Shown: in pieces, positions 39,078 to 49,248 of the stretch | Layout: each line of letters opens with the position of its first letter | How positions within the stretch are numbered: position 1 is the stretch's first letter | The notes under the pieces: model-generated | The model's database searches: none | The model's input: the letters and a program-made list of their open reading frames with translations, nothing else | What the model was told of the DNA's origin: nothing | Translations under genes and position numbers: made by a program | NCBI GenBank assembly: GCA_021324155.1 | Contig: JAJPJQ010000015.1 | Coordinates: 1 to 52,206 of the forward strand | Direction of reading: 5' to 3' | Length of the DNA: 52,206 nucleotides | DNA from: Pseudomonadota bacterium | GTDB lineage: Bacteria > Desulfobacterota > Binatia > UBA9968

Positions 39078-40697
39078 TCAATGATGCATGCGGTTGGTGA
39101 CGTACTGCTGCCCGATGCTGAGCAGGTTGTTGACGAGCCAGTAAATCGTCAAACCCGACGGAAAGTTGATGAACATGAACGTAAAGACGACCGGCATGAT
39201 CATCATCATGCGCCGCTGATTCGGATCGCCGGCACTCGGCGTCATCCACTGCTGCAAAAACATGCTCGCGCCCATCAGTAGCGTAAGAATCGGAATGCCG
39301 AAATGCCAGCCTGCAAAGTCGATCGGCAGCGATTCCCAATCGGGGCGGGACAGGTCCTTGATCCAGAGAAACGGCGCGTGGCGCAGCTCGATCGGCGTCC
39401 GGAGCGCGTTATAGAGGCCGATAAAAACCGGGAACTGAACCAGCATCGGTAGGCAACCGCCGAAGGGGTTAACCCCGTTGCGGCGGTAAAGCTCCATGAT
39501 CTCCTTGTTCAAGCCTTCCTTGTCGTCCTTGTATTTTTCCTTCAGCCGCTCCATCTGCGGCTGCAGTCGCTGCATCTGCTTCATCGACACCATGCTCTTG
39601 TGGGTAAGCGGCGCAAGCACCACTTTGATGATGACCGTCAAGAGGATGATGTCCAACCCGTAGCTGCCGGTGAAGCGGTTGAAAAAGTGCAGCGCGTAGA
39701 GAAGCGGGATCGAGATGAACGCGAACCAGCCGAAATTGATCGAGTGTTCAAGGCCGCGCCCGACGCTCTTCAGGACCTCGAGTTCCTTCGGCCCGATAAA
39801 CAGCGTCTTGCCCTTGGCCGTCGCTGGCTGCGCGATCGCCGCCAGAACCGCCGGTCCCGTCTCGCGCACGGTGACCGTTTGCTCCACCCCGTCATCCGGC
39901 AGCACGGCGAATAGGAAATAGGTGAAACCGAAGCCTGCCCAACCGACCTTGCCCGTCAAGGATTTGCTTTTGAGCGCTTCCCCGTGCTCGTGCACGAATT
40001 TGCCGTTGATGTCGGCCAAGAAGCCTTCGAACGGAGTGTCGCTATTCGGACTCGCGGGGCGGCCGTCGGCGGTGAGAACGATCGCCGGTGCTGCGCCGCC
40101 GGATGCACTGAGGTTCAGGCCGATCGTGTACCCCTGGCCTGTGAACGTGAATTCTTTCGTTACCGCCGGTCCGCCGGGAATCTGGCCCTGAAACGACAGC
40201 CGGGCCTGCTCCGCGCCTGAGAGACGCTGGTCGCCGCCGGAAGCCGAGTACCTCACGCTTTCGTCGCTGAGCGCCGCGCCGCCATCGGGCGACGGGACTT
40301 CGACGCCGAGGGGGTACGGCACTCCCGGGACCGCTGCGATCATATCCTGCGGCGGACTGTCTCTGTCGATGGTGGCGCGGTAGTGCTTGAGCTGGAAGCT
40401 TCTCAAGCGCGCACCTTGTGTCGTAAAGACCGCGATGTAATCGTCGGTCTCGATCTTGATCTCGCGCGGCGCCTCGGCCTTGCCGGGAGCCTGCGGCTTC
40501 GCTTGCTGAAGCTTCGCCTGCTCCTGCGGTGCGGGCGCTTGCTCGCGCACTGCCGGCGGCGGCGTCTCCGGCGGCTTTTCCTGCCGCTTCTCGTCTATCT
40601 GCGGCGGCGGAGCGGGATAAAAATGCGAAACAAGGAGCTGATAGCCGATGAGAATCAGCAGCGACAGGGCGACCGCTATAAGCGCGCGTTTTTCCAT
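39078..40697 (-). CDS. yidC: Membrane protein insertase YidC
   Basis: A 539-residue protein, start at 40697 (MEKRALIAVALSLLILIGYQ, the N-terminal membrane helix). A Pro/Ala/Gln-rich linker (residues ~35-75) leads to the large periplasmic P1 beta-supersandwich of Gram-negative YidC (FTTQGARLRSFQLKHYRATI onward). The conserved insertase core follows: HSINFGWFAFISIPLLYALHF, GLDIILLTVIIKVVLAPLTH, MKQMQRLQPQMERLKEKYKD, the NPFGGCLPMLVQFPVFIGLY region and PSGLTIYWLVNNLLSIGQQY. It inserts and folds inner-membrane proteins. The length and P1 domain confirm a diderm host. Confidence 0.96.
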   Translation of the reverse strand: MEKRALIAVALSLLILIGYQLLVSHFYPAPPPQIDEKRQEKPPETPPPAVREQAPAPQEQAKLQQAKPQAPGKAEAPREIKIETDDYIAVFTTQGARLRSFQLKHYRATIDRDSPPQDMIAAVPGVPYPLGVEVPSPDGGAALSDESVRYSASGGDQRLSGAEQARLSFQGQIPGGPAVTKEFTFTGQGYTIGLNLSASGGAAPAIVLTADGRPASPNSDTPFEGFLADINGKFVHEHGEALKSKSLTGKVGWAGFGFTYFLFAVLPDDGVEQTVTVRETGPAVLAAIAQPATAKGKTLFIGPKELEVLKSVGRGLEHSINFGWFAFISIPLLYALHFFNRFTGSYGLDIILLTVIIKVVLAPLTHKSMVSMKQMQRLQPQMERLKEKYKDDKEGLNKEIMELYRRNGVNPFGGCLPMLVQFPVFIGLYNALRTPIELRHAPFLWIKDLSRPDWESLPIDFAGWHFGIPILTLLMGASMFLQQWMTPSAGDPNQRRMMMIMPVVFTFMFINFPSGLTIYWLVNNLLSIGQQYVTNRMHH

Positions 40698-40702
40698 GAA
40701 GG

Positions 40703-40918
40703 TTACTTTGGGATGGGATCGTAACCACCCGGGTATCCCGGGTGGCAGTGGAGCACGCGAAGGACGGCGATGCGGAGACCGCGAAGAACACCGAAACGGC
40801 CGACCGCCTCTTCGGCGTACGCCGAGCAGCTCGGATAGAAACGGCACGCGCCGGGGAGCAGGGGAGAGACGGTCGTGCGGTAGACGCCGAGCGCGAGGAG
40901 AATCAATTTTTTAGCCAA
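40703..40918 (-). CDS. yidD: Membrane protein insertion efficiency factor YidD
   Basis: A 71-residue protein: MAKKLILLALGVYRTTVSPL, LPGACRFYPSCSAYAEEAVG, RILHCHPGYPGG-like ending (VLHCHPGYPGGYDPIPK). The CRFxPSCSxYA motif and the C-terminal HP-GYPGGxDP are diagnostic. It lies between rnpA and yidC as in most bacteria, with 5 and 9 bp gaps. It is attached to the inner face of the membrane and helps YidC. Confidence 0.97.
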   Translation of the reverse strand: MAKKLILLALGVYRTTVSPLLPGACRFYPSCSAYAEEAVGRFGVLRGLRIAVLRVLHCHPGYPGGYDPIPK

Positions 40919-40927
40919 TTCGTGCCT

Positions 40928-41290
40928 CTACGCTTGCCCGGCGCCACGGATCAGTACCCGTCCGAGCTCGTTGGCGACAGCGGCTAGCGAAAGCCGATCG
41001 GCGCCCTGTTTGGCGATGACCACGATGTCACTCGACTGAATCATTCGCTTCTTCTGCCGACGGAAAAATTCGCGTACAAGTCGTTTGATGCGGTTCCGCG
41101 CCGGGGCGTGTCCGATCCGGGTGGTGACCGTGATGCCGAGCCGGCTTTGACCCACGCTATTCCTTTTGCTGAGAACGATAAAATGGGAGGTGTGGACTCT
41201 TTTCCCCTCCCGCGTGAGGGTCAGAAACTCGGAGCGCTTGGTGAGGCGGGCTCGTTTAGGAAAACCTTCTCCCCCCGAGGCGGGCTCCAT
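40928..41290 (-). CDS. rnpA: Ribonuclease P protein component
   Basis: A 120-residue basic protein: RARLTKRSEFLTLTREGKRV near the start, the diagnostic ARNRIKRLVREFFRRQK (RNR motif) that binds P RNA, then IQSSDIVVIAKQGADRLSLA. It assists the catalytic RNA in tRNA 5' maturation. The predicted ATG at 41290 is 3 bp after the rpmH stop; an internal start nearer KRARLTK is conceivable because N termini vary. Second gene of the rpmH operon. Confidence 0.95.
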   Translation of the reverse strand: MEPASGGEGFPKRARLTKRSEFLTLTREGKRVHTSHFIVLSKRNSVGQSRLGITVTTRIGHAPARNRIKRLVREFFRRQKKRMIQSSDIVVIAKQGADRLSLAAVANELGRVLIRGAGQA

Positions 41291-41293
41291 TCC

Positions 41294-41455
41294 CTACGTG
41301 CGCGGCCGTTTCGGCGGAACGTTCACGGTGAGACGCTTTCGGCCTTTCGCCCGCCTGCGCTTGAGCACATTGCGCCCGCCGGGCGTCGCCATCCGCGCCA
41401 GAAAACCGTGCGTCCGCTTGCGTCGGATATTACTGGGTTGATAAGTTCGCTTCAT
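41294..41455 (-). CDS. rpmH: 50S ribosomal protein L34
   Basis: A 53-residue, highly basic protein: [20 protein letters not shown], then [20 protein letters not shown], then RLTVN and an unusual extension VPPKRPRT (most L34 proteins stop near ...GRKRLSA or KRLTV). The start is at 41455. It opens the operon rpmH-rnpA-yidD-yidC-jag. The AT-rich 164 bp upstream (41456-41619) separates it from gpsA and should contain its promoter. Confidence 0.97.
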   Translation of the reverse strand: MKRTYQPSNIRRKRTHGFLARMATPGGRNVLKRRRAKGRKRLTVNVPPKRPRT

Positions 41456-41619
41456 ACGTTACGTCCTCCGGCCTCTCCTCAGCCGAATTCAGTGTTGAAT
41501 CATATAGGGGCCGATTTGTCAATTTGACTGGTTGGAATCTAGAATATAGAAGCCAGGATTCAGATAAGACCAACACCTCCGTCATTCTAAATTCTATCTT
41601 CCGAGTTCTACTTCTATTT

Positions 41620-42627
41620 TTAGGCCAGCTCCGCCTTCAGCGAACGCTGCATCAACTCTTTTACCGCCTCGAGGGGATTCTTCCCTTCGTGGAGCACGCG
41701 GTGCATCTGTTCGACGATCGGCATCTCGACGCCGAGCTTCTGCGCGAGAAGGTAAACGGAACGCGTGTTAGTGATTCCCTCGGCTATCGTGCGCGTGCCG
41801 CGCGTGATGTCGTCCAATTTTTTGCCGCGCGCGATCTCGAGTCCGACGCTGCGGTTGCGGCTCAAATCGCCGGTCGCGGTGAGAACGAGATCGCCGAGGC
41901 CCGGTAGGCCCGACAACGTGAGCGGGTCGGCGCCCATCTTGACCGCGAGACGGGTCATTTCCGCCAAGCCGCGCGTGATGAGCGCGGCGCGCGCGTTGAG
42001 ACCGAGGCCGAGGCCGTCGCTGATGCCGGCGGCGATCGCGATGACGTTTTTGACGACGCCGCCCATCTCGACGCCGACGGTATCGCGCGAGGTGTAGACG
42101 CGAAAATTGGGTCCGCCGAGCAGATCTTGAACCACCCGCCCGACGCGATCGTCGAAGACGCCGACGGTTACCGCCGCCGGCTGTCCGCGCGCGACTTCGA
42201 GCGCGAAAGTCGGACCGGATAAGAAGGCATGCCGGTCTTTTTGCGCTGCGCCGAACAGGTCTTTAAGCACTTCGCCCATGGGCGCGAGCTTTGCTTCATC
42301 AATGCCCTTCGTCGCGGACACCAGAATGGATTTACCGTCGACAGCGGGCGCCGCCGCGCCGACGACGGCGCGAAAATAGTGCGAAGGAACGGCCAGAAAG
42401 AGGGCATTTTTTTTCTGCACGGCTTCGTCGAGCAAACGGGTGGCCTTGATCGCTGCCGGCAGCTTGATTCCCGGGAGGTAAGTGGGATTTTCTTTGTCCT
42501 GCTGGATGTAGCGGAAAGTTTGCTCGCCGTGGCACCAGAGGGTGACGTCGTGCGCTTTCTCGGCGAGCAGCTTGGCGAGCGCGGTACCCCAGCCGCCTGC
42601 GCCGATCACTCCGATTACAGAGCCCAT
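41620..42627 (-). CDS. gpsA: NAD(P)-dependent glycerol-3-phosphate dehydrogenase
   Basis: A 335-residue cytoplasmic enzyme making sn-glycerol 3-phosphate for phospholipids. N-terminal Rossmann motif GVIGAGGWGTALAKLLAEK; VSATKGIDEAKLAPMGEVL; SGPTFALEVARGQPAAVTVG; VEMGGVVKNVIAIAAGISDGLGLGLNARAALITRG (catalytic Lys region); GLPGLGDLVLTATGDLSRNR; VEQMHRVLHEGKNPLEAV at the end. Full length for the family. It lies between gyrA and rpmH on the same strand, with an 80-bp gap from gyrA. Confidence 0.96.
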   Translation of the reverse strand: MGSVIGVIGAGGWGTALAKLLAEKAHDVTLWCHGEQTFRYIQQDKENPTYLPGIKLPAAIKATRLLDEAVQKKNALFLAVPSHYFRAVVGAAAPAVDGKSILVSATKGIDEAKLAPMGEVLKDLFGAAQKDRHAFLSGPTFALEVARGQPAAVTVGVFDDRVGRVVQDLLGGPNFRVYTSRDTVGVEMGGVVKNVIAIAAGISDGLGLGLNARAALITRGLAEMTRLAVKMGADPLTLSGLPGLGDLVLTATGDLSRNRSVGLEIARGKKLDDITRGTRTIAEGITNTRSVYLLAQKLGVEMPIVEQMHRVLHEGKNPLEAVKELMQRSLKAELA

Positions 42628-42706
42628 TGGCTTCGGTCTCTTACGCGCGTGGCCGGCGGATTCTGCTTGGTTCCTTCTTCATCGAAGGGCCGGCTTTCAG
42701 CAACAG

Positions 42707-45196
42707 CTACCCCTCGGGCACGGCTGGCGGAGGTGCAGGAGGCTCCGGCGCGCTCTCGTCCTCTTCCTCTTTTTCGGCCAGGCGGGCAAGCGACACGAGC
42801 CGCTCGCCTTCTTCGAGGTCGATCAGGCGCACGCCCTGCGTGTTCCGTCCGATAATGCGGATGTCTTTGACGCGCAAGCGGATGATCTTGCCGATGTTGG
42901 TGACGAGCATGAGCTGGTCGTCCTCGGTAACCATCTGCACGCCGACAACCCGGCCGGTCTTGTCGGTCGTCTTCATCGTGATGATGCCTTTGCCGCCGCG
43001 CGACTGGAGCCGGTATTCGTTCATCGGCGTGCGCTTGCCGTAGCCTTTCTCCGAGGCGGTCAAGATATCCGCGCCGAGGCTCGAGATCTCCATGTTGACG
43101 ACGCTGTCGTCTTGTTCCAGACTCATGCCGACGACGCCGTAGGTGTCGCGCCCCGTCGCGCGCACGTGCGATTCCTTGAAGCGGATCGACTGACCTTCGG
43201 ATGTCGTTAAAATAATCTCCTGGTTGCCGTCGGTGAGGCGCACGCTGATGACCTCGTCGTTGGCCTCAATCGCGATCGCGCGGATGCCGCTCGCGCGCGG
43301 ATTGGCGTAGGCCATGAGCTCGGTCTTCTTGATCAGCCCCCGCTTGGTGGCGAAGACGACATACCGACCTTCCTGGAATTCCTTGACCGGCAGAAACGCC
43401 GATACTCGCTCGCCCTGCTCCAGATTGAGCAGGTTGACGATCGGACGGCCGCGCGCGGCGCGCCCCGCCTGCGGCAGCTCGTGGACCTTGATCCAATAGA
43501 CCTTGCCGACGGTCGTGAAAAATAAAATATACGAGTGCGTCGAGGCGACGAAGAGGTACTCCACGAAGTCTTCCTCGCGCGTGGTCGTGCCGATCTTGCC
43601 TTTGCCGCCGCGGCGCTGCGCGCGGTAGAGCGCGGCCGGGTTGCGCTTGATGTATCCCTCGTGCGAGATCGTGACCACCATGTCCTCTTCGACGATCAGG
43701 TCCTCAATGGAGATTTCCTCCGTGCGGTCGATGATCTCGGTGCGGCGCGCGTCGCCGTAGTTCTTTTTGATCTCTTGGAGCTCCTCGACGATGATGCGGT
43801 AGATCTCCTTCTCGTCGGCGAGAATCGTGCGCAGCTTGGCGATGAGTTCCAGGGTTTGCTTGTGTTCTTCGAGAATCTTGTCGCGCTCGAGTCCGGTCAG
43901 CCGCTGGAGGCGCATGTCGAGGATCGCCTGCGCCTGAACTTCGCTGAGAGCGAAGTTCTGCATCAGGCCTTCTTTGGCGGCCTTCGGCTCGCGCGCCGCG
44001 CGGATGAGCGCGATCACGGCGTCGAGATGGTCGAGGGCGATCTTCAGGCCTTCCAGGATGTGCAGACGTTCTTCGGCCTTGCGCAGGTCGTAGGCGGTGC
44101 GGCGGGTGACGACCTCTTTCCGGTGGTCGAGGAAAGCCTTGAGCGCTTGCTTGAGAGTCAGGACCCGGGGACGTCCCTCGACGATCGCCAGCATGTTGAC
44201 GCCGAAGGACTCCTGCAGCGCTGTGTGCTTGTAGAGCTGATTGATGATGACCTCGGCGACGGCGTCGCGCTTGAGCTCGATCACGATGCGCATGCCCTCG
44301 CGGTCCGACTCGTCGCGCAGATCGCTGATGCCCTCGATCCGCTTCTCGTTCACCAGCTCGGCGATCTGCTCGATCAGCCGCGTCTTATTGACCATGAAGG
44401 GGATCTCGCTGACGATGATCTGCTCTCTCCCGGTCCGCTTGACGGTCTCCGTGAAGACCTTCCCGCGCATCTGAACGATGCCGCGTCCCTCTTCGTACGC
44501 CTGGACGATGCCTGCCTTGCCGTGGATGAATCCGCCGGTCGGGAAGTCGGGCCCCGGGATGTATTCCATCAGCTCTTTAATGGTGATCTCCGGACGCGCG
44601 ACCATCTCGATAAGCCCGTCGATGACCTCGCCGAGATTGTGCGGCGGAATATTGGTCGCCATGCCGACGGCGATGCCGGACGCGCCGTTGACGAGCAGAT
44701 TCGGGATGCGCGACGGGAGAACCGTCGGCTCTCTCAGCGAATCGTCGTAGTTGGGCACGAAGTCGACGGTCTCTTTCTCGAGGTCGGCGAGCATCTCGTC
44801 GGCGAGCCGCGACATGCGAATCTCCGTGTAGCGCATCGCCGCGGGCGGGTCGCCGTCGATCGAGCCGAAATTTCCCTGGCCGTCGACCAGCGGATAGCGC
44901 ATCGAGAAGTCCTGCGCCAGACGCACGATCGTGTCGTAGACGGCCATCTCACCGTGCGGGTGGTATTTACCGATCACGTCGCCGGCGACGCGCGCCGACT
45001 TCTTGTACGCGGTATTCCACGTGTTGCCCATGTCGTACATCGCGTAGAGGACGCGGCGGTGCACGGGCTTGAGTCCGTCGCGCACATCGGGCAGGGCCCG
45101 CCCGATGATGACGCTCATCGCGTAGTCCATGTAGGACTGACGCATCTCGTCTTCGATGTAGACAGGAATCTTTTGGGGTTTACCGTTTGCGTCCAT
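42707..45196 (-). CDS. gyrA: DNA gyrase subunit A
   Basis: An 829-residue protein. The winged-helix and tower part has [42 protein letters not shown] (catalytic Tyr in RYTE) and [13 protein letters not shown]; the C-terminal domain is a six-bladed pinwheel with the GyrA box QRRGGKG (in [13 protein letters not shown]). The GyrA box distinguishes it from ParC. It cuts and rejoins DNA in the A2B2 gyrase complex to introduce negative supercoils. The tail is Glu/Pro-rich ([20 protein letters not shown]). It follows gyrB on the same strand after 88 bp holding a repeat. Confidence 0.98.
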   Translation of the reverse strand: MDANGKPQKIPVYIEDEMRQSYMDYAMSVIIGRALPDVRDGLKPVHRRVLYAMYDMGNTWNTAYKKSARVAGDVIGKYHPHGEMAVYDTIVRLAQDFSMRYPLVDGQGNFGSIDGDPPAAMRYTEIRMSRLADEMLADLEKETVDFVPNYDDSLREPTVLPSRIPNLLVNGASGIAVGMATNIPPHNLGEVIDGLIEMVARPEITIKELMEYIPGPDFPTGGFIHGKAGIVQAYEEGRGIVQMRGKVFTETVKRTGREQIIVSEIPFMVNKTRLIEQIAELVNEKRIEGISDLRDESDREGMRIVIELKRDAVAEVIINQLYKHTALQESFGVNMLAIVEGRPRVLTLKQALKAFLDHRKEVVTRRTAYDLRKAEERLHILEGLKIALDHLDAVIALIRAAREPKAAKEGLMQNFALSEVQAQAILDMRLQRLTGLERDKILEEHKQTLELIAKLRTILADEKEIYRIIVEELQEIKKNYGDARRTEIIDRTEEISIEDLIVEEDMVVTISHEGYIKRNPAALYRAQRRGGKGKIGTTTREEDFVEYLFVASTHSYILFFTTVGKVYWIKVHELPQAGRAARGRPIVNLLNLEQGERVSAFLPVKEFQEGRYVVFATKRGLIKKTELMAYANPRASGIRAIAIEANDEVISVRLTDGNQEIILTTSEGQSIRFKESHVRATGRDTYGVVGMSLEQDDSVVNMEISSLGADILTASEKGYGKRTPMNEYRLQSRGGKGIITMKTTDKTGRVVGVQMVTEDDQLMLVTNIGKIIRLRVKDIRIIGRNTQGVRLIDLEEGERLVSLARLAEKEEEDESAPEPPAPPPAVPEG

Positions 45197-45214
45197 GATT
45201 CAAAACGAGGGGGA

Positions 45215-45282
45215 AGCTGTCAGCGGTTAGCATTCAGCTTCGAATCGGAAACTTTCTGGCTGACAGCTGAACGCTGACAGCT
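45215..45282. repeat. AGCTGTCAGCG inverted/tandem repeat between gyrB and gyrA
   Basis: Perfect 11-bp inverted arms AGCTGTCAGCG (45215-45225) and CGCTGACAGCT (45272-45282), plus additional GCTGACAGCT (45259-45268) and CATTCAGCTT-like copies between them. On the plus strand the right arm is followed by TTTTT; in the gyrase mRNA (minus strand) it forms a hairpin just after the gyrB stop. GCTGTCAGC-type direct and inverted repeats are dispersed in many environmental genomes. It could modulate the gyrB-to-gyrA transcript ratio (inference). Confidence 0.65.
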
Positions 45283-45284
45283 TT

Positions 45285-48052
<2,768 letters not shown>

Positions 48053-48895
48053 ATGGCTGACGAAGCAGGCGAAGAGCTATTATTAGACGTAAGAGTCGCG
48101 GAGGCTTCGTGGCTCTACAAGTTTTATCTCAACCAAGAGCGGAAAATCCTCGGCACGCTCTCCGTCGCGATCTTCCTGATCGCCTGGGAGCTCGTGGGCG
48201 GCGTCTATCAGGTCGTCAATCCCATGTTCATGAGCGCGCCATCCTATATCTGGAAGGCGGCGATCCAGCTTTTCGGCTCGGGCGAGATCTGGAACGACCT
48301 TTATGTCAGTGGCGTCGAGTTCGCCTGGGGCTACGTTTTGTCGGTCATCGTCGCGATTCCTTTCGGGATCGCGGTCGGCTGGTATAAAAAGATGGCTTAT
48401 CTGTTCGACCCGTTCGTAAACGCCATGAACGCGACGCCGCGCGTCGCGCTACTGCCCCTAGTTATCATCTGGCTAGGCATCGGCATGCTTTCCAAGGTGG
48501 GAATCATCTTCCTGGGCGCGGTCTTCCCGCTCTTGATCAACACCCGCGACGGCGTCAAGACCACCCCCGCGAACCTGCTGAACGCGGCGCGGAGCTTCGG
48601 CGCTTCCGAATGGCAGATCTTCCGCAACGTCGTCCTGCCCTCAACGGTTCCGTTCATACTCACGGGCCTCCGCCTCGCGGTCGGCCGCGCGCTGATCGGC
48701 GTCATGGTCGGCGAGCTTTATGCCGCTACGGCAGGCATCGGCTTCATGATCACGGTCGCAGGCGCGACCTTCCAGACCGATAAGGTCTTCGTCGGCGTGC
48801 TGATCTTTGCGATCGCCGGTATGGCCGCGACCGAAGCGATCGACCGCTTCGAGCACCGCTTCGACAAGTGGCGCCCGAAAGTGGGCGCGGCGTAA
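48053..48895 (+). CDS. ABC transporter permease (SsuC/TauC-type)
   Basis: A 280-residue inner-membrane protein from the ATG at 48053 with GGAGG 9 bp upstream. About six membrane helices. The BPD-type EAA loop is visible: NTRDGVKTTPANLLNAARSFGASEWQIFRNVVLPSTVPFI (pattern EAA...G......I.LP with LNAARSFGAS). Start of the permease domain: YVSGVEFAWGYVLSVIVAIP. It belongs to the nitrate/sulfonate/taurine import type. It stands alone: a terminator follows, and no ATPase or binding protein gene is adjacent, so it must pair with components encoded elsewhere. Confidence 0.93.
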   Translation: MADEAGEELLLDVRVAEASWLYKFYLNQERKILGTLSVAIFLIAWELVGGVYQVVNPMFMSAPSYIWKAAIQLFGSGEIWNDLYVSGVEFAWGYVLSVIVAIPFGIAVGWYKKMAYLFDPFVNAMNATPRVALLPLVIIWLGIGMLSKVGIIFLGAVFPLLINTRDGVKTTPANLLNAARSFGASEWQIFRNVVLPSTVPFILTGLRLAVGRALIGVMVGELYAATAGIGFMITVAGATFQTDKVFVGVLIFAIAGMAATEAIDRFEHRFDKWRPKVGAA

Positions 48896-48928
48896 GATCG
48901 ATTCGCTACAGGTAGAATAAAAGAAATA

Positions 48929-48960
48929 AAAAGGGGCGGTCCAACGACCGCCCTTTTTTA
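48929..48960 (+). terminator. Rho-independent terminator after the ABC permease
   Basis: Perfect 8-bp GC-rich arms GGGCGGTC (48934-48941) and GACCGCCC (48946-48953), loop CAAC, followed by TTTTTT; AAAAAGG precedes it, so it also works in reverse for the small lipoprotein gene on the other strand. Confidence 0.9.
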
Positions 48961-48976
48961 TTGTTGCGAGATCGGA

Positions 48977-49135
48977 CTAGCTTCCCGGCCGGTACGTGAA
49001 GGTCGGAAAAGCGTTCTTTCGGGAGTCCGCCTGCTGCTCGCGAGTGGTTGTCTCAGCGACATCGTGGCGCGCGAACTCACTGGCACAGCCGGCCAGTAAG
49101 ATCAAGACGAGAATCCACGTCAGCTTGTAGATCAT
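48977..49135 (-). CDS. Small lipoprotein, 52 aa
   Basis: Start at 49135 with GGAAGAGA immediately upstream. The sequence MIYKLTWILVLILLAGCASE contains the lipobox LAGC, so Cys17 should be lipidated, leaving a 36-residue polar mature chain (FARHDVAETTTREQQADSRK and a short Pro/Tyr end). It is divergent from the UPF0182 gene with 113 bp between them. Entericidin-like or other small envelope lipoproteins are possible; no family is assigned. Confidence 0.7.
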   Translation of the reverse strand: MIYKLTWILVLILLAGCASEFARHDVAETTTREQQADSRKNAFPTFTYRPGS

Positions 49136-49248
49136 TCTCTTCCAATAACAGCCGCTGCCGTCGTCGGCAACCAGCGCCGATCCTGCCCGGAATTGAAACT
49201 TGCGCCCGCGCATTGCTTTCAACAATCCGCTTCTATAGCATCGTCGCG

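Noticed and set aside
43535-45277. 580-residue plus-strand frame opposite gyrA
   Set aside because: Shadow ORF; gyrA is unmistakable on the minus strand.
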